Assembly: GCF_900634415.1 (NCBI RefSeq)
Contig: NC_041370.1
Location: forward strand, 21,029,835-21,093,834
Origin: Cottoperca gobio
Taxonomy: Eukaryota > Chordata > Actinopteri > Perciformes > Bovichtidae
Direction of reading: 5' to 3'
DNA length: 64,000 bases
The notes under the pieces are model-generated. The model searched no databases, was not told the DNA's origin, and saw nothing but the letters and a program-made list of their open reading frames with translations. The translations under genes were made by a program, and so were the position numbers. Below are positions 53,142 to 64,000 of this stretch, in pieces. How positions within the stretch are numbered: position 1 is the stretch's first letter; every line of letters begins with the position of its first letter.

Positions 53142-53956
53142 ATAAAAAAAGAGTACATGTAGGAAAACACAAAAGGACTAATGCATAGTGTCTTTCTCAT
53201 ATGCATCATACACAATACATTGGGCCTCATGCAGTGAGGGGATATAACAACACATTTACTCTTATTTCTGTTGGTATCACGATTTGTTCTTATTTCTTTT
53301 AACCATATATTTCTGGAATTCACCAATGTTTTTTTATTTTGCTCTTCTCTTAGGTATCAGTGGCTGAGAGCACTCTTATCAAGATACAATTTTTTTTTAC
53401 ATTCCACAAATCGCAAGGAAACATAAGTTAAAAAAATGCAGGAATATCATATAATCAAATGTACATTGTTATATGTTTTAGAGTAAATACAGTATAATGA
53501 TTGGATTATTAAATGTGTGGGTTTAAGAAATACTATTGCTCCATTAATCCCAATTAAGACTATAAAAACCATTGGAGGATGATAGTGTGTGTGTTCAGCT
53601 TCTGAATGGCCTACACACTGCTCTAAGATGCCTTTTGATTGTCCTGTTACACCAGTACTGACACTCAGCTGTTTACTTTCTTGACATTTAATTGATCTAT
53701 TATATAACAGTACCTGGATTTCACTACTGCTGAAGTTCTTCTTCTTGTAGCCTTTTTTAGTCGGCATCTCTCCTTTTCTCCAGAGTATCTGCACATGGCA
53801 AAACACCTGACCTTATATAGTGTTTAGGGGGCGTTGCCTATGCTAATAATAAACAATCTGCCACAAGCCTCAGATTTATATAAATCAGAGAATGTCACTG
53901 CATGAGGCCTATTGACACATACACAAGTAAACCTGCATACACACTTTAACAGAGAG

Positions 53957-53958
<2 letters not shown>

Positions 53959-54023
<65 letters not shown>

Positions 54024-54024
54024 C
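53959..54024. repeat. (CA)n microsatellite
   Basis: About 66 nt with one interruption. Confidence 0.96.
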
Positions 54025-54659
54025 GTAATAAAAAACAAAACATCCTAATAAACATTATGTGTACAACTATTTAGAGAACCATCTTATAAACCCCACACTT
54101 CTCTCTATATGCTGAAACTTACACGCACATCCTTCAACCAAACAATCTCCATGAAGGCAAAACACACAGAAACACGGCTAAAAAAGACACAACAAAGCCT
54201 ATGTGACGGTACATATATAAAAAACTCTCATCTCATCTTGGCGAGGCAAGACGAGGCACCTGTCAGCGCGGCGACTCCTGCTACTACAGAGAAACATCAG
54301 GAAACAACAACTCAATTAAACACACCATCCCTGTTCAATTACTGCCACATAATCACAGCAATTTGCCTTCACTTGCTGCACAGCCACCAAACAAACACAA
54401 ACAGGGGCACGCACACATACAAAACACGCACAAACACATACGTGCTGGTGCTGAAGCTTTATCCTACACATTGTAAGCATAAAGCTCAGCGTGTGGTATG
54501 TGAGAGCTCATTTACTGTAGATCTATAAACAATGACATTACATGTCCACTACAGTATAAATGACATTGTAAGTGTCACATTTTATGTCCTTTAAATGCAG
54601 TTGGCTTTACCAAAGATGCTCTATAACAAAAGATGACGCATTACAAGCCGTGCCAATGG

Positions 54660-54717
54660 TATGTAACGGTATACACTTCCTGTAATCTAAGTGACAGGAA
54701 GTGCATACCATTACATA
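54660..54717. repeat. 24-bp inverted repeat, 10-nt loop
   Basis: The left arm 54660-54683 (tatgtaacggtatacacttc plus ctgt) pairs with 54694-54717 with two mismatches. In RNA, one of the two transcript strands would read both mismatches as G-U wobbles. No coding signal surrounds it. The origin could be a tiny MITE. Confidence 0.85.
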
Positions 54718-55244
54718 TCTAATGTATTTATATTTTATTTAGCTAACATTAGATATTTACTGTACACAGCTAACAGACATATTTAGCATTACAAAATGAG
54801 TTAGCTAGGATATCGCAAGTGTTTATTGCTTAATCAGAGAAATCATTCTTGAACAAAGTTAATTTGATTTGTCCGTCTCCAGAATTCCCTTGTAGTGTCA
54901 GAATGTTGGGAAGATATGCGGCTTGTGAAACATGGATCCAATATTTACTCAGTTGACTGTGGGGAAAAGAATCGGTCCTAAACAGGTTGCGTCTCCTCTC
55001 TAACCCGTCTCTGGTTTTACTTTAGGTGATTTTACGCAAGTGTTATAAATGTCTAAAACTGTCTGAACGCATTAAGTTATATCTGCAAGTAGCAGGCCTC
55101 ATGTCAGCTGGTAACAGAAATAGGAACATCATTATTTTCCAATGATAATCCCCAGATTTGTTCCATTGTTCCATTTCTTGGCATGCAAATTTGTGATTTG
55201 ATCCCATTTGATTTTGTTTTAATTTAGACGGCATGCTGTATGAA

Positions 55245-55592
55245 CTGAGGTGCCACTTTATTAGAAACACCTAACTATAACAAACGCAGTACAACACAAC
55301 CAACCTGCATTAAATCCCCTCATGAAGGTTGTAGTGATCTGTTTTTGATTATTTAAAGAAGCTGTTCTAAAGAGGTGTTGATTCAACTGATCATTTTGGA
55401 GGCTGTAGTTTGCAGTGCTGTTACACTGTATTACATTATACTGAGAGGTGTTTCAAATATTTTGTCATAAAAAGAGGTGGATGAATATCTCTCACAGTTT
55501 CAACAATAACATTATGACCTTTATGAAGGAAGGATTCTGCTGTTGGAGACTGCATTAGTTTTAGCTGGCTGTACCGAATAAACTGGCAACTG
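55245..55592. mobile_element. MITE-like repeat ('gtgccactttattagaaaca')
   Basis: It starts 'gaggtgccactttattagaa', has 'aacctgcattaaatcccctc', 'tttggaggctgtagtttgca' and 'gagaggtgtttcaaatattt' in the known order, and ends 'tgtaccgaataaactggcaa'. A recognised fish repeat, decayed, no ORF. Confidence 0.65.
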
Positions 55593-56754
55593 TACTCCTT
55601 TTTTACTCCAATGAACTACAGAGGTGCTTTAACAGAGGACACAGCGGGTCACACAAAATCAGTATACATTATTCAGTCATTTCTACTCCCAGTGGGATGT
55701 GTGTGTGGTCTATAATAATCACAAAGTTGACTGTTAATGGAAGAGAAATCATTAAATCCACACAGATCCTTTAGTAATAATACCATTTCTGGCGAGGGAG
55801 TTGGATTCTTTTCTGACTTTCACAGGCTCCATGCCAACATTTTAACATACACTGTGTTGTTAAATGACAAGTCCTCTTAAATGACATTGTCCTTCTAAAG
55901 ATATGTGGAAACTATTTTAGTACTTTTGTTCAGGGGTTGTATTTTATGGTCGGTTGGCCACTTAAATCCGATTTAGTAAAATCTTTATGCAACGGGAAAC
56001 AAATACATTTTAAACAACAGTGCAACAGTTATTGAAAGATCCCGAACAAAGCCGGGTACATAGAGAAATGGTTTCCTCGTTTGTTATGGAAGAATTTGAC
56101 TAACCTGCACAGAGACTTTAACATGTTTGTGATGAATTAGAACCCATAACACCTGCACGCCATCACATCAGTGTGGGACTCACTAAAGCTCTTGTGGCTG
56201 AAAGGGAGCAAATTCAACATCCACAAAGTGGTGAAAAGTCCACGGTTCAGGAACGTGTTTAACAATCTCATGTTCATATAACACTTGTTCAGGTTGTGTA
56301 TGTGGCTACATCTGGAGATGGGTCTCCCTAACCTATGAAATCTCATGTAAAAATAGCACAGTGTCTCATATCATCACAGAAGAGGACAATTAAAAAAGTA
56401 ATTTAAGGCAAGACACAGCCGAAAACATTGTTTTAAATGCACCGCTCAATTTAGAGATTTTGGGCTATGTGGCTGCCATAACACGTCTTCTTTCAGACTA
56501 GTGGAAAGAAAACACCAAAACTACACATGTAGGTGTTTATTTGACTAACTTTGTCTATTTGAGTCTGTAGATTTCTCCTGAATTCACCAAAAGATAGCAT
56601 TATATAATGCTTCATTTGCATATTAAACATAACATTTCAGAAAACTTTTAATACAAATAATAATTGACGAACGTAAGTAATCAACTGGGGAAGTTTCATT
56701 CTGGTAAATATCAGTTAAACATTTGAAACTATTCATCTGTATTCAATATATTTA

Positions 56755-57000
56755 TTGCCAAGAGTTAGATGAGAAGATCGATACCGCTGTCACGTCTGTA
56801 TGGTAAATAGAGCTAGAGCTAGGAGAAAGTTAGCTTAGCTTAGCATAACAGCTGGCTCACTTCTGTCCAGAGGGAAAAAGTCAGCTTCCCAGCTCCTCAA
56901 GTCTTTGCTAAACTGAACTAATCTCCCTCTGGCTCTAACTTCATATTTAGCGTACAGACATGAGATTGCTTTCAATCTCCTCATCTAAGTCTCGGTCAAA
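56755..57000. mobile_element. TTAA-type MITE, copy 2 (partial)
   Basis: It shares 'gagttagatgagaagatcga' and 'agcttagcttagcataa' with the element at 16350-16810, and the inverted end 'aatctcctcatctaagtct'. The outermost TTAA ends are missing, so the copy is truncated at both sides. Confidence 0.7.
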
Positions 57001-57230
57001 AAAAAATATTCAAAGACATTTGAAGCATTTCTCTAGCATTCATGTTATTAACATAAAAATACCCAAAGAGTATTCATATACGGTATGTTTATGTATTCAC
57101 ACAGCCTACAAGGAGCCTGATTGTTAATTATAATGTGGGTGAAGTTCAGAGCCGGCAAACTACTACAGAATGATGATGTCATTGGGGAAAAATTGAGGAA
57201 TAGCAACACTGTAAGAACCTGTGAATGAAC

Positions 57231-57235
57231 AGTGT

Positions 57236-57289
<54 letters not shown>

Positions 57290-57356
57290 GCGTGTGTGTG
57301 CTTGTGTGTGTGTGTGCTTGTGCGTGTGTGTGTGTGTGCTTGTGCGTGTGTGTGTG
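57231..57356. repeat. (GT)n microsatellite, interrupted
   Basis: GT tract with GC and CTTGTG interruptions in its right half. Confidence 0.95.
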
Positions 57357-58159
57357 GACAGCAGATTGACTAACAGCTTGAACTTGGGTTAGATCCAGGA
57401 GCACGGGGAGGGATACATGGATGGATGGAGAGAGAGGGAGAGGAGGAGGAGGGAGAGCCATTGATTTCTCAACAGAGAGATCAGCATCTTGACAGAAAGA
57501 GACGAGAGAGCAACAGAGCAAGACACACACACACACACGCACACACACACAGATAGAGAGGGTTCCCACTGTGGCCCTCTGGTGAAATTCCACAACCTTT
57601 CCATCTCTTTCCAGCTTTCCAGAACCGAGCCGGAGTACTTCCTTCCCTATAGTCTGGTTTTATTTAATACAGTTGGGCTAGAAATCTGTAAAATGTCCTA
57701 AATGTATTAAGGTCTTGACTATCTTTCAAAAGTCCATGATATTTCAGGACCTCCTTGACCGGCGGGAACCCCTGTTGACAGAGATCAACAGGAAAGTCTG
57801 ATTCAGAGTCTCTCTCCCAGCATGCCTCGGTGATTCTAACAACCCTAAAATCCCCGACAGGGACATGGAGGACGATGTTGTGGCTTCGTGCCGGTGTGGC
57901 TAACGAGGTGTGTGTGTGTGAGTGTGTGTGGAGGTCGTGGGCATCGGGGGAGCTGACACACACTGTGGAGGAGGGGGAGGGGCAGCCAGGGGTCACGCTG
58001 TAATTACACATCACAGTCTCAGTGGTCAGTGGCCCGGCTGACTTCTTCTGACTACACTGCTTCAGCCGTAGAAGCAGAGATGGCAGGTGGAGGTGGGAGG
58101 GGAGGGTGGGGAAAGCTTTATGTTGTACTTGTGGAAAAAGTCAAACATTTGAAATTTCC

Positions 58160-58610
58160 GGTAACAGTTTCTCTATGTCTATAATACATTATAACCATAC
58201 TTATAATGCGTCATAATCTGCTCATAGCACTGTAATATTATAGTTATAGGCACTCATAAATATTAATCATGCTTTATAACAATAGTCATAACACATTTAT
58301 AAAGTATTTTAGAATACTTAAGGTCAAGTATCATAATACTTCATAACTGCTGGTCACTCACTGACATTTCTTATATACATATATACATATTATATTATAA
58401 TTCCCATAGTTGTAATACATTATAATCTTTTTAAAATGTGTTATTATCACTGTTATAATGCATTATAATTATACGTGATTAAAACTTACTGTAAGTGGTC
58501 ATTTTATGCTTTAAGTAAAGTGAAAAAGAACAATATACAAAACGTTGTAAAATACATTTTTACTTTACTTAAAGCAAACAATGGCAAAGAGTAACGTGTC
58601 CTGCTGTCAT
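58160..58610 (+). repeat. Dispersed repeat, copy B (TATAATGCATTATAA type)
   Basis: The inverse-oriented relative of 10381-10860. It carries 'atgtctataatacattataa', 'ctcatagcactgtaatatt', 'gctggtcactcactgacatt' and 'aaagcaaacaatgg' in the same order. Confidence 0.7.
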
Positions 58611-59764
58611 AGAAAGAGCTTCTATTTCTCTTTAAATTATTAATTTTGTAATTTTTCTGGATGTTAATTAACGGATTAATTTGGCTTCCAGTGGGTGTTG
58701 TTTTTCAAAAGTACACTCAGAGCACGTGTCAGTCTACAGTCACCCTGCCTGCCTCCATTCTCACCTCAGTTGGCAAGTGTTCAAAGTAGACTCTCTCACA
58801 TACCATGCACGGCCCTGTGTGGGTGGTAGGTGCCGTACAGCACGAGTGTAACACTGAGCAAGGTTCCGGATGCCTCCTCGTCACTCGGCCTCGTACTGCT
58901 CCACACTGTGCCTTTGTGGTCAGTCACCTGGAAACAAACAAGAGCGTCATTTCACTAAAAACCCTGATTCACGTGGAAAACATCCTTGTGTGGACTGAGT
59001 TCATGGAGTAAAAGTTATTACAGTTATTACACTGTGGTTATACGTCACGTCAAAGCCAAAGATAATATGAAACGTATTGTTCACAAGCAGCTTCTACAAC
59101 AATTAAGCCTTGTTAAAAGATACATAATTGCACTGCCACCATATTCTGAAGAAATTAAAAGTTACGTTTTTATCTTTTCAATAAATTTGCTGATATTAAA
59201 TTCATCCATACATGCCTAAATAACCAGGCTCCTCAGATGCCCTGGGACATGTTTGTACCTCTCACAGTTTCTGGCTGAGTAACTTGTGGTGCCTTTTGTA
59301 AATTCTCATTTGGACAGGTGTCCCTCTGTGTCCAGGTGATGATCATTAACTCATCACTAACGATCAGTCATTGGATGATCTGATGCTCGTCATTTCATTT
59401 TAGAACTTGATTTCATCACTGTGTTTTGCGCTGCTTTGTGAGTTTCTTTTCCGTTTCCCTAGATTTTGCCCATCTAGGGACAGACATTACAAACTACCTT
59501 CAGCTATAAATACTGTGCTAGGTGGCAAGTGAGGCGTCACAGATGCTGCCTCGTCTGTCTTCCACTATGACACATTACACGGGATAAAACGAGCTATTGT
59601 CGTTCCCAATGCTCATTTATATTCCAACCTCCCGGGGCTGATATCATGTCGTTTGATCCAGGCGTTAGGTTATTGCAGAGGTGTGGACTCGAGTCATTTC
59701 ACTTAGGCTTGAGTTAGGCTCGAGTCATAAATCTGATGACTTTACAGTAGACTAAACTGGAATT

Positions 59765-60058
59765 ACCACCTTGTGATTGTGTGCTTTCGCCAAAGCTGTC
59801 AGATTGCAGTTTATCTCCATGTCTGACCAAAATTTCACCCCTGCATCATTTTATCTCATTAGGCATATGTGTGAAATTCTCAAAATGATCACATGACTTA
59901 TAGAATTATGACGTGTTTTGCGAGGTCATTGAGGTCAATTTGAAGAAATTCCCTAAAGACGTTCCTGAGATATCGTGTTAATGGGGCAGAATGACGGCCA
60001 ACCTGAAAACACAATGCCTCCGGCCACAGCTGTCGCCGGCGCCGAGGCATAAAAGGAA
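59765..60058. repeat. Eroded teleost repeat ('gaagaaattccctaaagacg' type)
   Basis: The closing phrases 'gttcctgagatatcgtgtta', 'aacctgaaaacacaatgcct' and 'tgtcgccggcgccgaggcat' mark a widespread fish repeat. Non-coding. Confidence 0.65.
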
Positions 60059-60241
60059 AGATATTTCATTCAACTTTGACACTGATGACTTTCCTTTTTC
60101 TGACTTGGAACTTGGAATGATATCTTCCCCACGCCCGAAGGTGTGTTTGGCAGGACAGATTATTATGTAATGAATTGAAGCGTTCCGAATCTCTCAGGTA
60201 AAACTTTAATTTACATCATATCAACATTTTAAGCTGATCAC

Positions 60242-60618
60242 TTAAAGGAATACGTCACCCCCAAAAATTATTATTTATAAATCAATTGCTCACCTCGTGT
60301 TACCGAAAATTTGTGAGGAAAAAAAAGTTTTTCTCGAATGCCTCTGCGGAGAACGAAGAATCCAAAACGTTTACTTCTCAAACACATGCATTTTCAATAA
60401 AACCTTACTATTTAAAACACTTCTGAATAAACAGTCTCACGATCGTCCGAGATAAATGATAAGTGAGACTTACACTGCACCAGTTTGTAAACTGATGTTT
60501 TGATACAGTTTCCCTGTTGTCGAATGCGGCCCCCACTTACTTTATTTCATCGTGAGTTTTCCTCAAGAATTCAAGGTAACATCTGGTGAGTAATGGATGT
60601 ACAGAAGTATTCCTTTAA
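60242..60618. mobile_element. TTAA-flanked MITE, second family
   Basis: It begins ttaaaggaatacgtcacccc and ends gtattcctttaa, with TTAA at both edges, and contains 'attgctcacctcgtgttacc' and, inverted near its right end, 'ggtaacatctggtgagtaat'. These long inverted ends and the TTAA target fit a piggyBac-type non-autonomous element, 377 bp. Confidence 0.75.
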
Positions 60619-60844
60619 GCAGTTATGAATCACCTCCAGTATTTGGATCTAGCTTGTGGAAAGATTTAATGTAAAAGTATCCTTTCCCATTTTTAGGATT
60701 AAAAACCAAAACATCAACCTCACATTGGCTTATTTAATATATGCAGACAACTTTGTCATGTCATACCCGACACAATCCTTTAGTCCGGAGCAGGTCACAG
60801 ACAGACTTCACTCCATATGAACTCCCTACATCTGTCCCAGCCTG

Positions 60845-60845
<1 letters not shown>

Positions 60846-60895
<50 letters not shown>
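60846..60895. repeat. (GT)n microsatellite
   Basis: 25 pure GT units. Confidence 0.97.
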
Positions 60896-60896
<1 letters not shown>

Positions 60897-61349
60897 CTAT
60901 ATGAGAGTGTGTGAGAGTGTATGTGTGAGTGCTCCCAGCAGACTAGGCCAGGCATGGCGGCCCCCAGCCGAGCGCTGCATTGATTTGTTGTTGGTAAACA
61001 AACAGCTGGATGCTACAGGTGGATCGATATGCCTCGCATGCCTGCCAGCCTCCCAGCATGCCTTTCTATTGGCTCGACATAGCTCTCCGTGGAGCTGCGA
61101 ACCCACTGTCGCTTCGAAACCTCATGAGTCAAATTTGAGGTGCCTTTTAATTGAGCTGAAGTTCATTTTTAACATTAACTTACCATCCATTTTTGGATGC
61201 CATCATTTTTTATCATTCTAATACTATGTAAAGAACGTGGTCCTGTTTGGTGATGAAGTCCGTCATTAGTGCACTTTATGGTATACTACTGGCACGATAA
61301 AAATGATGTTTAACTACAGTTAAATGAAATGAGTGTGAGGGCTACAGGC

Positions 61350-61680
61350 AGAGACAAAACCAGGGCATGAAGGAAGGAAACTGACTTTTAAACAAAAGAG
61401 AGACAAAGAAAATGAAAGGATTAGCAGAAGCAGAGGAACAGAGGGGAAAGGGGAAGGATTTCAATGCCAGAGAGAGAAACTACAGAGAGAGAAAAAAAAG
61501 TGAGGAGGGGGGATTAGTGATGGGCAAGAGATGGCAGGATATAGAAATGGGTGAGTGTCAGAGAGAGGAAAGCGAGACCCAGTGATGGAGGATGAGCCTG
61601 AGAAGAGAAAGGAGTTTAGAATAGTGAGATAGAGAGAGTGATACAGAGGCAGGCAACACGACGGGACAGAGCTGCACGTA
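61350..61680. repeat. Purine-rich GA region
   Basis: A long AG-biased stretch on the plus strand (for example 'agagagagaaactacagaga'). The minus-strand ORF here (61461-61706) is a Ser/Leu-rich artefact of the composition. Confidence 0.7.
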
Positions 61681-63289
61681 GCCAATATGAGGAGTAGAGA
61701 TAACAATTAACAACTGACAAAGGCAGTTAAAAAAAAGTCATATCAAATATTTAAAAAGATGGAAACTTGGCTAGGCACCTGTTTGGAGATCAAACTTTGA
61801 GATGAAATGTTGAGACAATGCCACTCTCTTTAATTTCAGAAATGTCTTTCATATGTCCAAAGTGTCAAAAAACAAGTTTCTCAGAACGCAAGCAACTTTC
61901 CATTAGGAAGATATCTGGGCAACGCTAAAGTATTTCTGTGTTTTCTAATTTAACCACATTTAAAATGTCTAATAATGAGTTACCCAAGGTAGGCCGTGGA
62001 TCACTGACAGGCAGGAAGGGGCAAATGAGTGAAGGAAAAGGATTGGAGATACAAGGTTTTAGAAAAGTGTTAGTGGATTAGAGAAAACATGAGGGCATCA
62101 TCTCCTCTAACTCAGTGGTAATACAGACACAATGCAATAATCTTATTGTTCTGTTGGTCTGTTCAGCCGCGGTGACTCGTCATAGTCAGAAAAGCACAGG
62201 TGTTACTAATAACATTAACGATGGCTCTGTTCTCTAAAGCCATGACAACAAGCACGCACCCTGAAACTGAAGCAGAATTATTATTATTATTATATACACC
62301 TATATATTATTACATACATGTCAACATTGCTTCAGAGAAGGCCTACAGTATGGTTCACTCGAAACACCAACTTTGTTTTAAACCGCCAGAATTGTACAAT
62401 ACATCACTTCCTGCTCTCAAGGCCATTTTTACCAGGATACACTTCTCCAGGTTTGGGGTTCAACATTGTATTGAACATGAAACCAGTATTGCCTTTGGTT
62501 ATTAAATATCATTCTTTGAAATTCATAATCAATTCTATTTAGGTTTAGTTTTCCACAAGTTAAGATAAAAACGTTTTAAAATAACTTAAAGTTCCTCAAC
62601 TTAAACTCAAATAATTGAATTCAAAGAACTAAAACATATATTTGCTTTGCTATTTTCCCCTGGCATAGCTCATTGCTAATATTTCTGAAGTAAGACATTT
62701 TTGAAACACTTCTTATGACACTTTTATGATTGAAACAACATTGAACACAAACATTTCTATGAGGGTGGAAATGTGTAGAAACCATCACAATCTCAAGTGA
62801 AAGTCACAAAACATGTGCAATTATATGTAAATGTTTCCATTCACCTACCAAATAAATTAGTTCTACTACCTTAACCCTCAGCACAACATTATGTGGTATT
62901 GGTCAACGATCCGGTGTAAGTTGCAAGGAAAGCACAGTTTACTTTTATAGAACAGACAGCTACAAAATAAAAGCCTAAAAAAAGGAACCTGTGTGTTGGC
63001 TGTGCTGGAGCGGGAAGCAGAGTGAGATGGGAGGGGAGGAGGCGTCTTGCTGTGTCTACATATGTAAAGCAGCAGGGAAGCAGCAGTGTGTCAGACTGAG
63101 GCTCTGGCCCAACCTGGGCTCCTCGCTGATCCCTCCAACACATCAATCATCCAAAACAGGGCCATCATGGCCATGTTGCATGCTGGGAGACACACACGCT
63201 CAAGAACGCACACACGCGGCAGTGTGCTTAAACACAAACAAGTGAACAGACACACACAGGATTGCACTAACACAAACATTTAAATGGTG

Positions 63290-63291
<2 letters not shown>

Positions 63292-63356
<65 letters not shown>
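63292..63356. repeat. (CA)n microsatellite
   Basis: About 32 pure CA units. Confidence 0.97.
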
Positions 63357-63358
<2 letters not shown>

Positions 63359-63473
63359 CAATTCCATACAATTATGTATGGAATTGAAGACACATGCATA
63401 AACACTGTAAAACTTACAGATACAGTATCATACACACACACGCACATGCACGCGCACACACACACCACATGCA

Positions 63474-63518
<45 letters not shown>
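63474..63518. repeat. (CA)n microsatellite
   Basis: About 22 units, preceded by a CA/CG/TG-rich stretch from 63432. Confidence 0.95.
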
Positions 63519-63522
<4 letters not shown>

Positions 63523-63882
63523 GAAAAAGTGCACATACTAAATGATACATACAAACACCTACAGTGTGCACAAAGAGAGTAACACTCGCTCTGCCTCCCA
63601 GTCTCACACAAAGCACGCAGACAAACAGAAATAGGTATCCTGTGCCTACAGGGTGCCCTCGCCCCCGACCATCTGTGACGGGTGCCAACACACAGTAGGT
63701 GATATTTACATGGAGAGCCCCCCCCCCCTCAACACACAAGTAAAAAAAAAAAAATAGAAATACCCACAAAGGGCCACTCGGATCGCTTGATCTCCCAAAA
63801 CTCATTAAACATGCAGATATATGTAAATATATGCACCTCTAGAAATCCACCTTGGGCCAGAGTGAGTGAGAGAGAGAGAGAG

Positions 63883-64000
<118 letters not shown>

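Overview
The window is vertebrate nuclear DNA, almost certainly from a ray-finned (teleost) fish. The evidence is spliced genes with GT-AG introns, dense (CA)n and (TAA)n microsatellites, and many interspersed repeats that I recognise as teleost or percomorph families: a tRNA-type SINE, Tc1-like and hAT-like fragments, TTAA-flanked MITEs, and the 'actttattgatccc' type. I cannot name the species. Family names for repeats come from memory and were not searched.

Two protein-coding genes are well supported. fbxl4 lies on the plus strand with eight coding exons from 4648 to 20857 that splice cleanly into a full 610-residue protein: mitochondrial-type N-terminus, discoidin-like domain, F-box, LRRs. 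pou3f2 (brn2) lies on the minus strand as one intronless 381-codon frame, 36097-37242, with a complete POU-specific domain and POU homeodomain. The genes face each other tail to tail across about 15 kb, the arrangement known at human 6q16 (POU3F2-FBXL4).

Layout: 1-2880 is AT-rich intergenic DNA with a SINE and a perfect 20-bp hairpin. 2900-3318 is a candidate fbxl4 promoter and non-coding first exon. 4511-20857 holds the fbxl4 coding exons; introns 3-5 carry a hairpin MITE, a Tc1 remnant, a hAT remnant, a TTAA MITE, an ancient local duplication and a 416-bp TC-rich tract. 20858-36096 is the shared 3' intergenic region with repeats and possible regulatory DNA. 36097-37600 is the GC-rich pou3f2 gene and promoter. 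37600-64000 is a gene desert upstream of pou3f2, with about ten long CA/GT tracts, several old transposon copies and low-repeat, homeodomain-site-rich segments that are candidate enhancers.

The two genes are not known to act together. FBXL4 is an SCF ubiquitin-ligase substrate receptor at mitochondria that limits mitophagy. POU3F2 is a neural transcription factor. I found no tRNA, rRNA, CRISPR array or novel multi-gene system. The most unusual signals are structural: an intronic duplication that carried a copy of the exon 5 splice-acceptor tract, a CA repeat starting 10 nt into intron 5 beside a 24-codon in-frame LRR exon, an upstream ORF in the fbxl4 leader, and several long inverted repeats.
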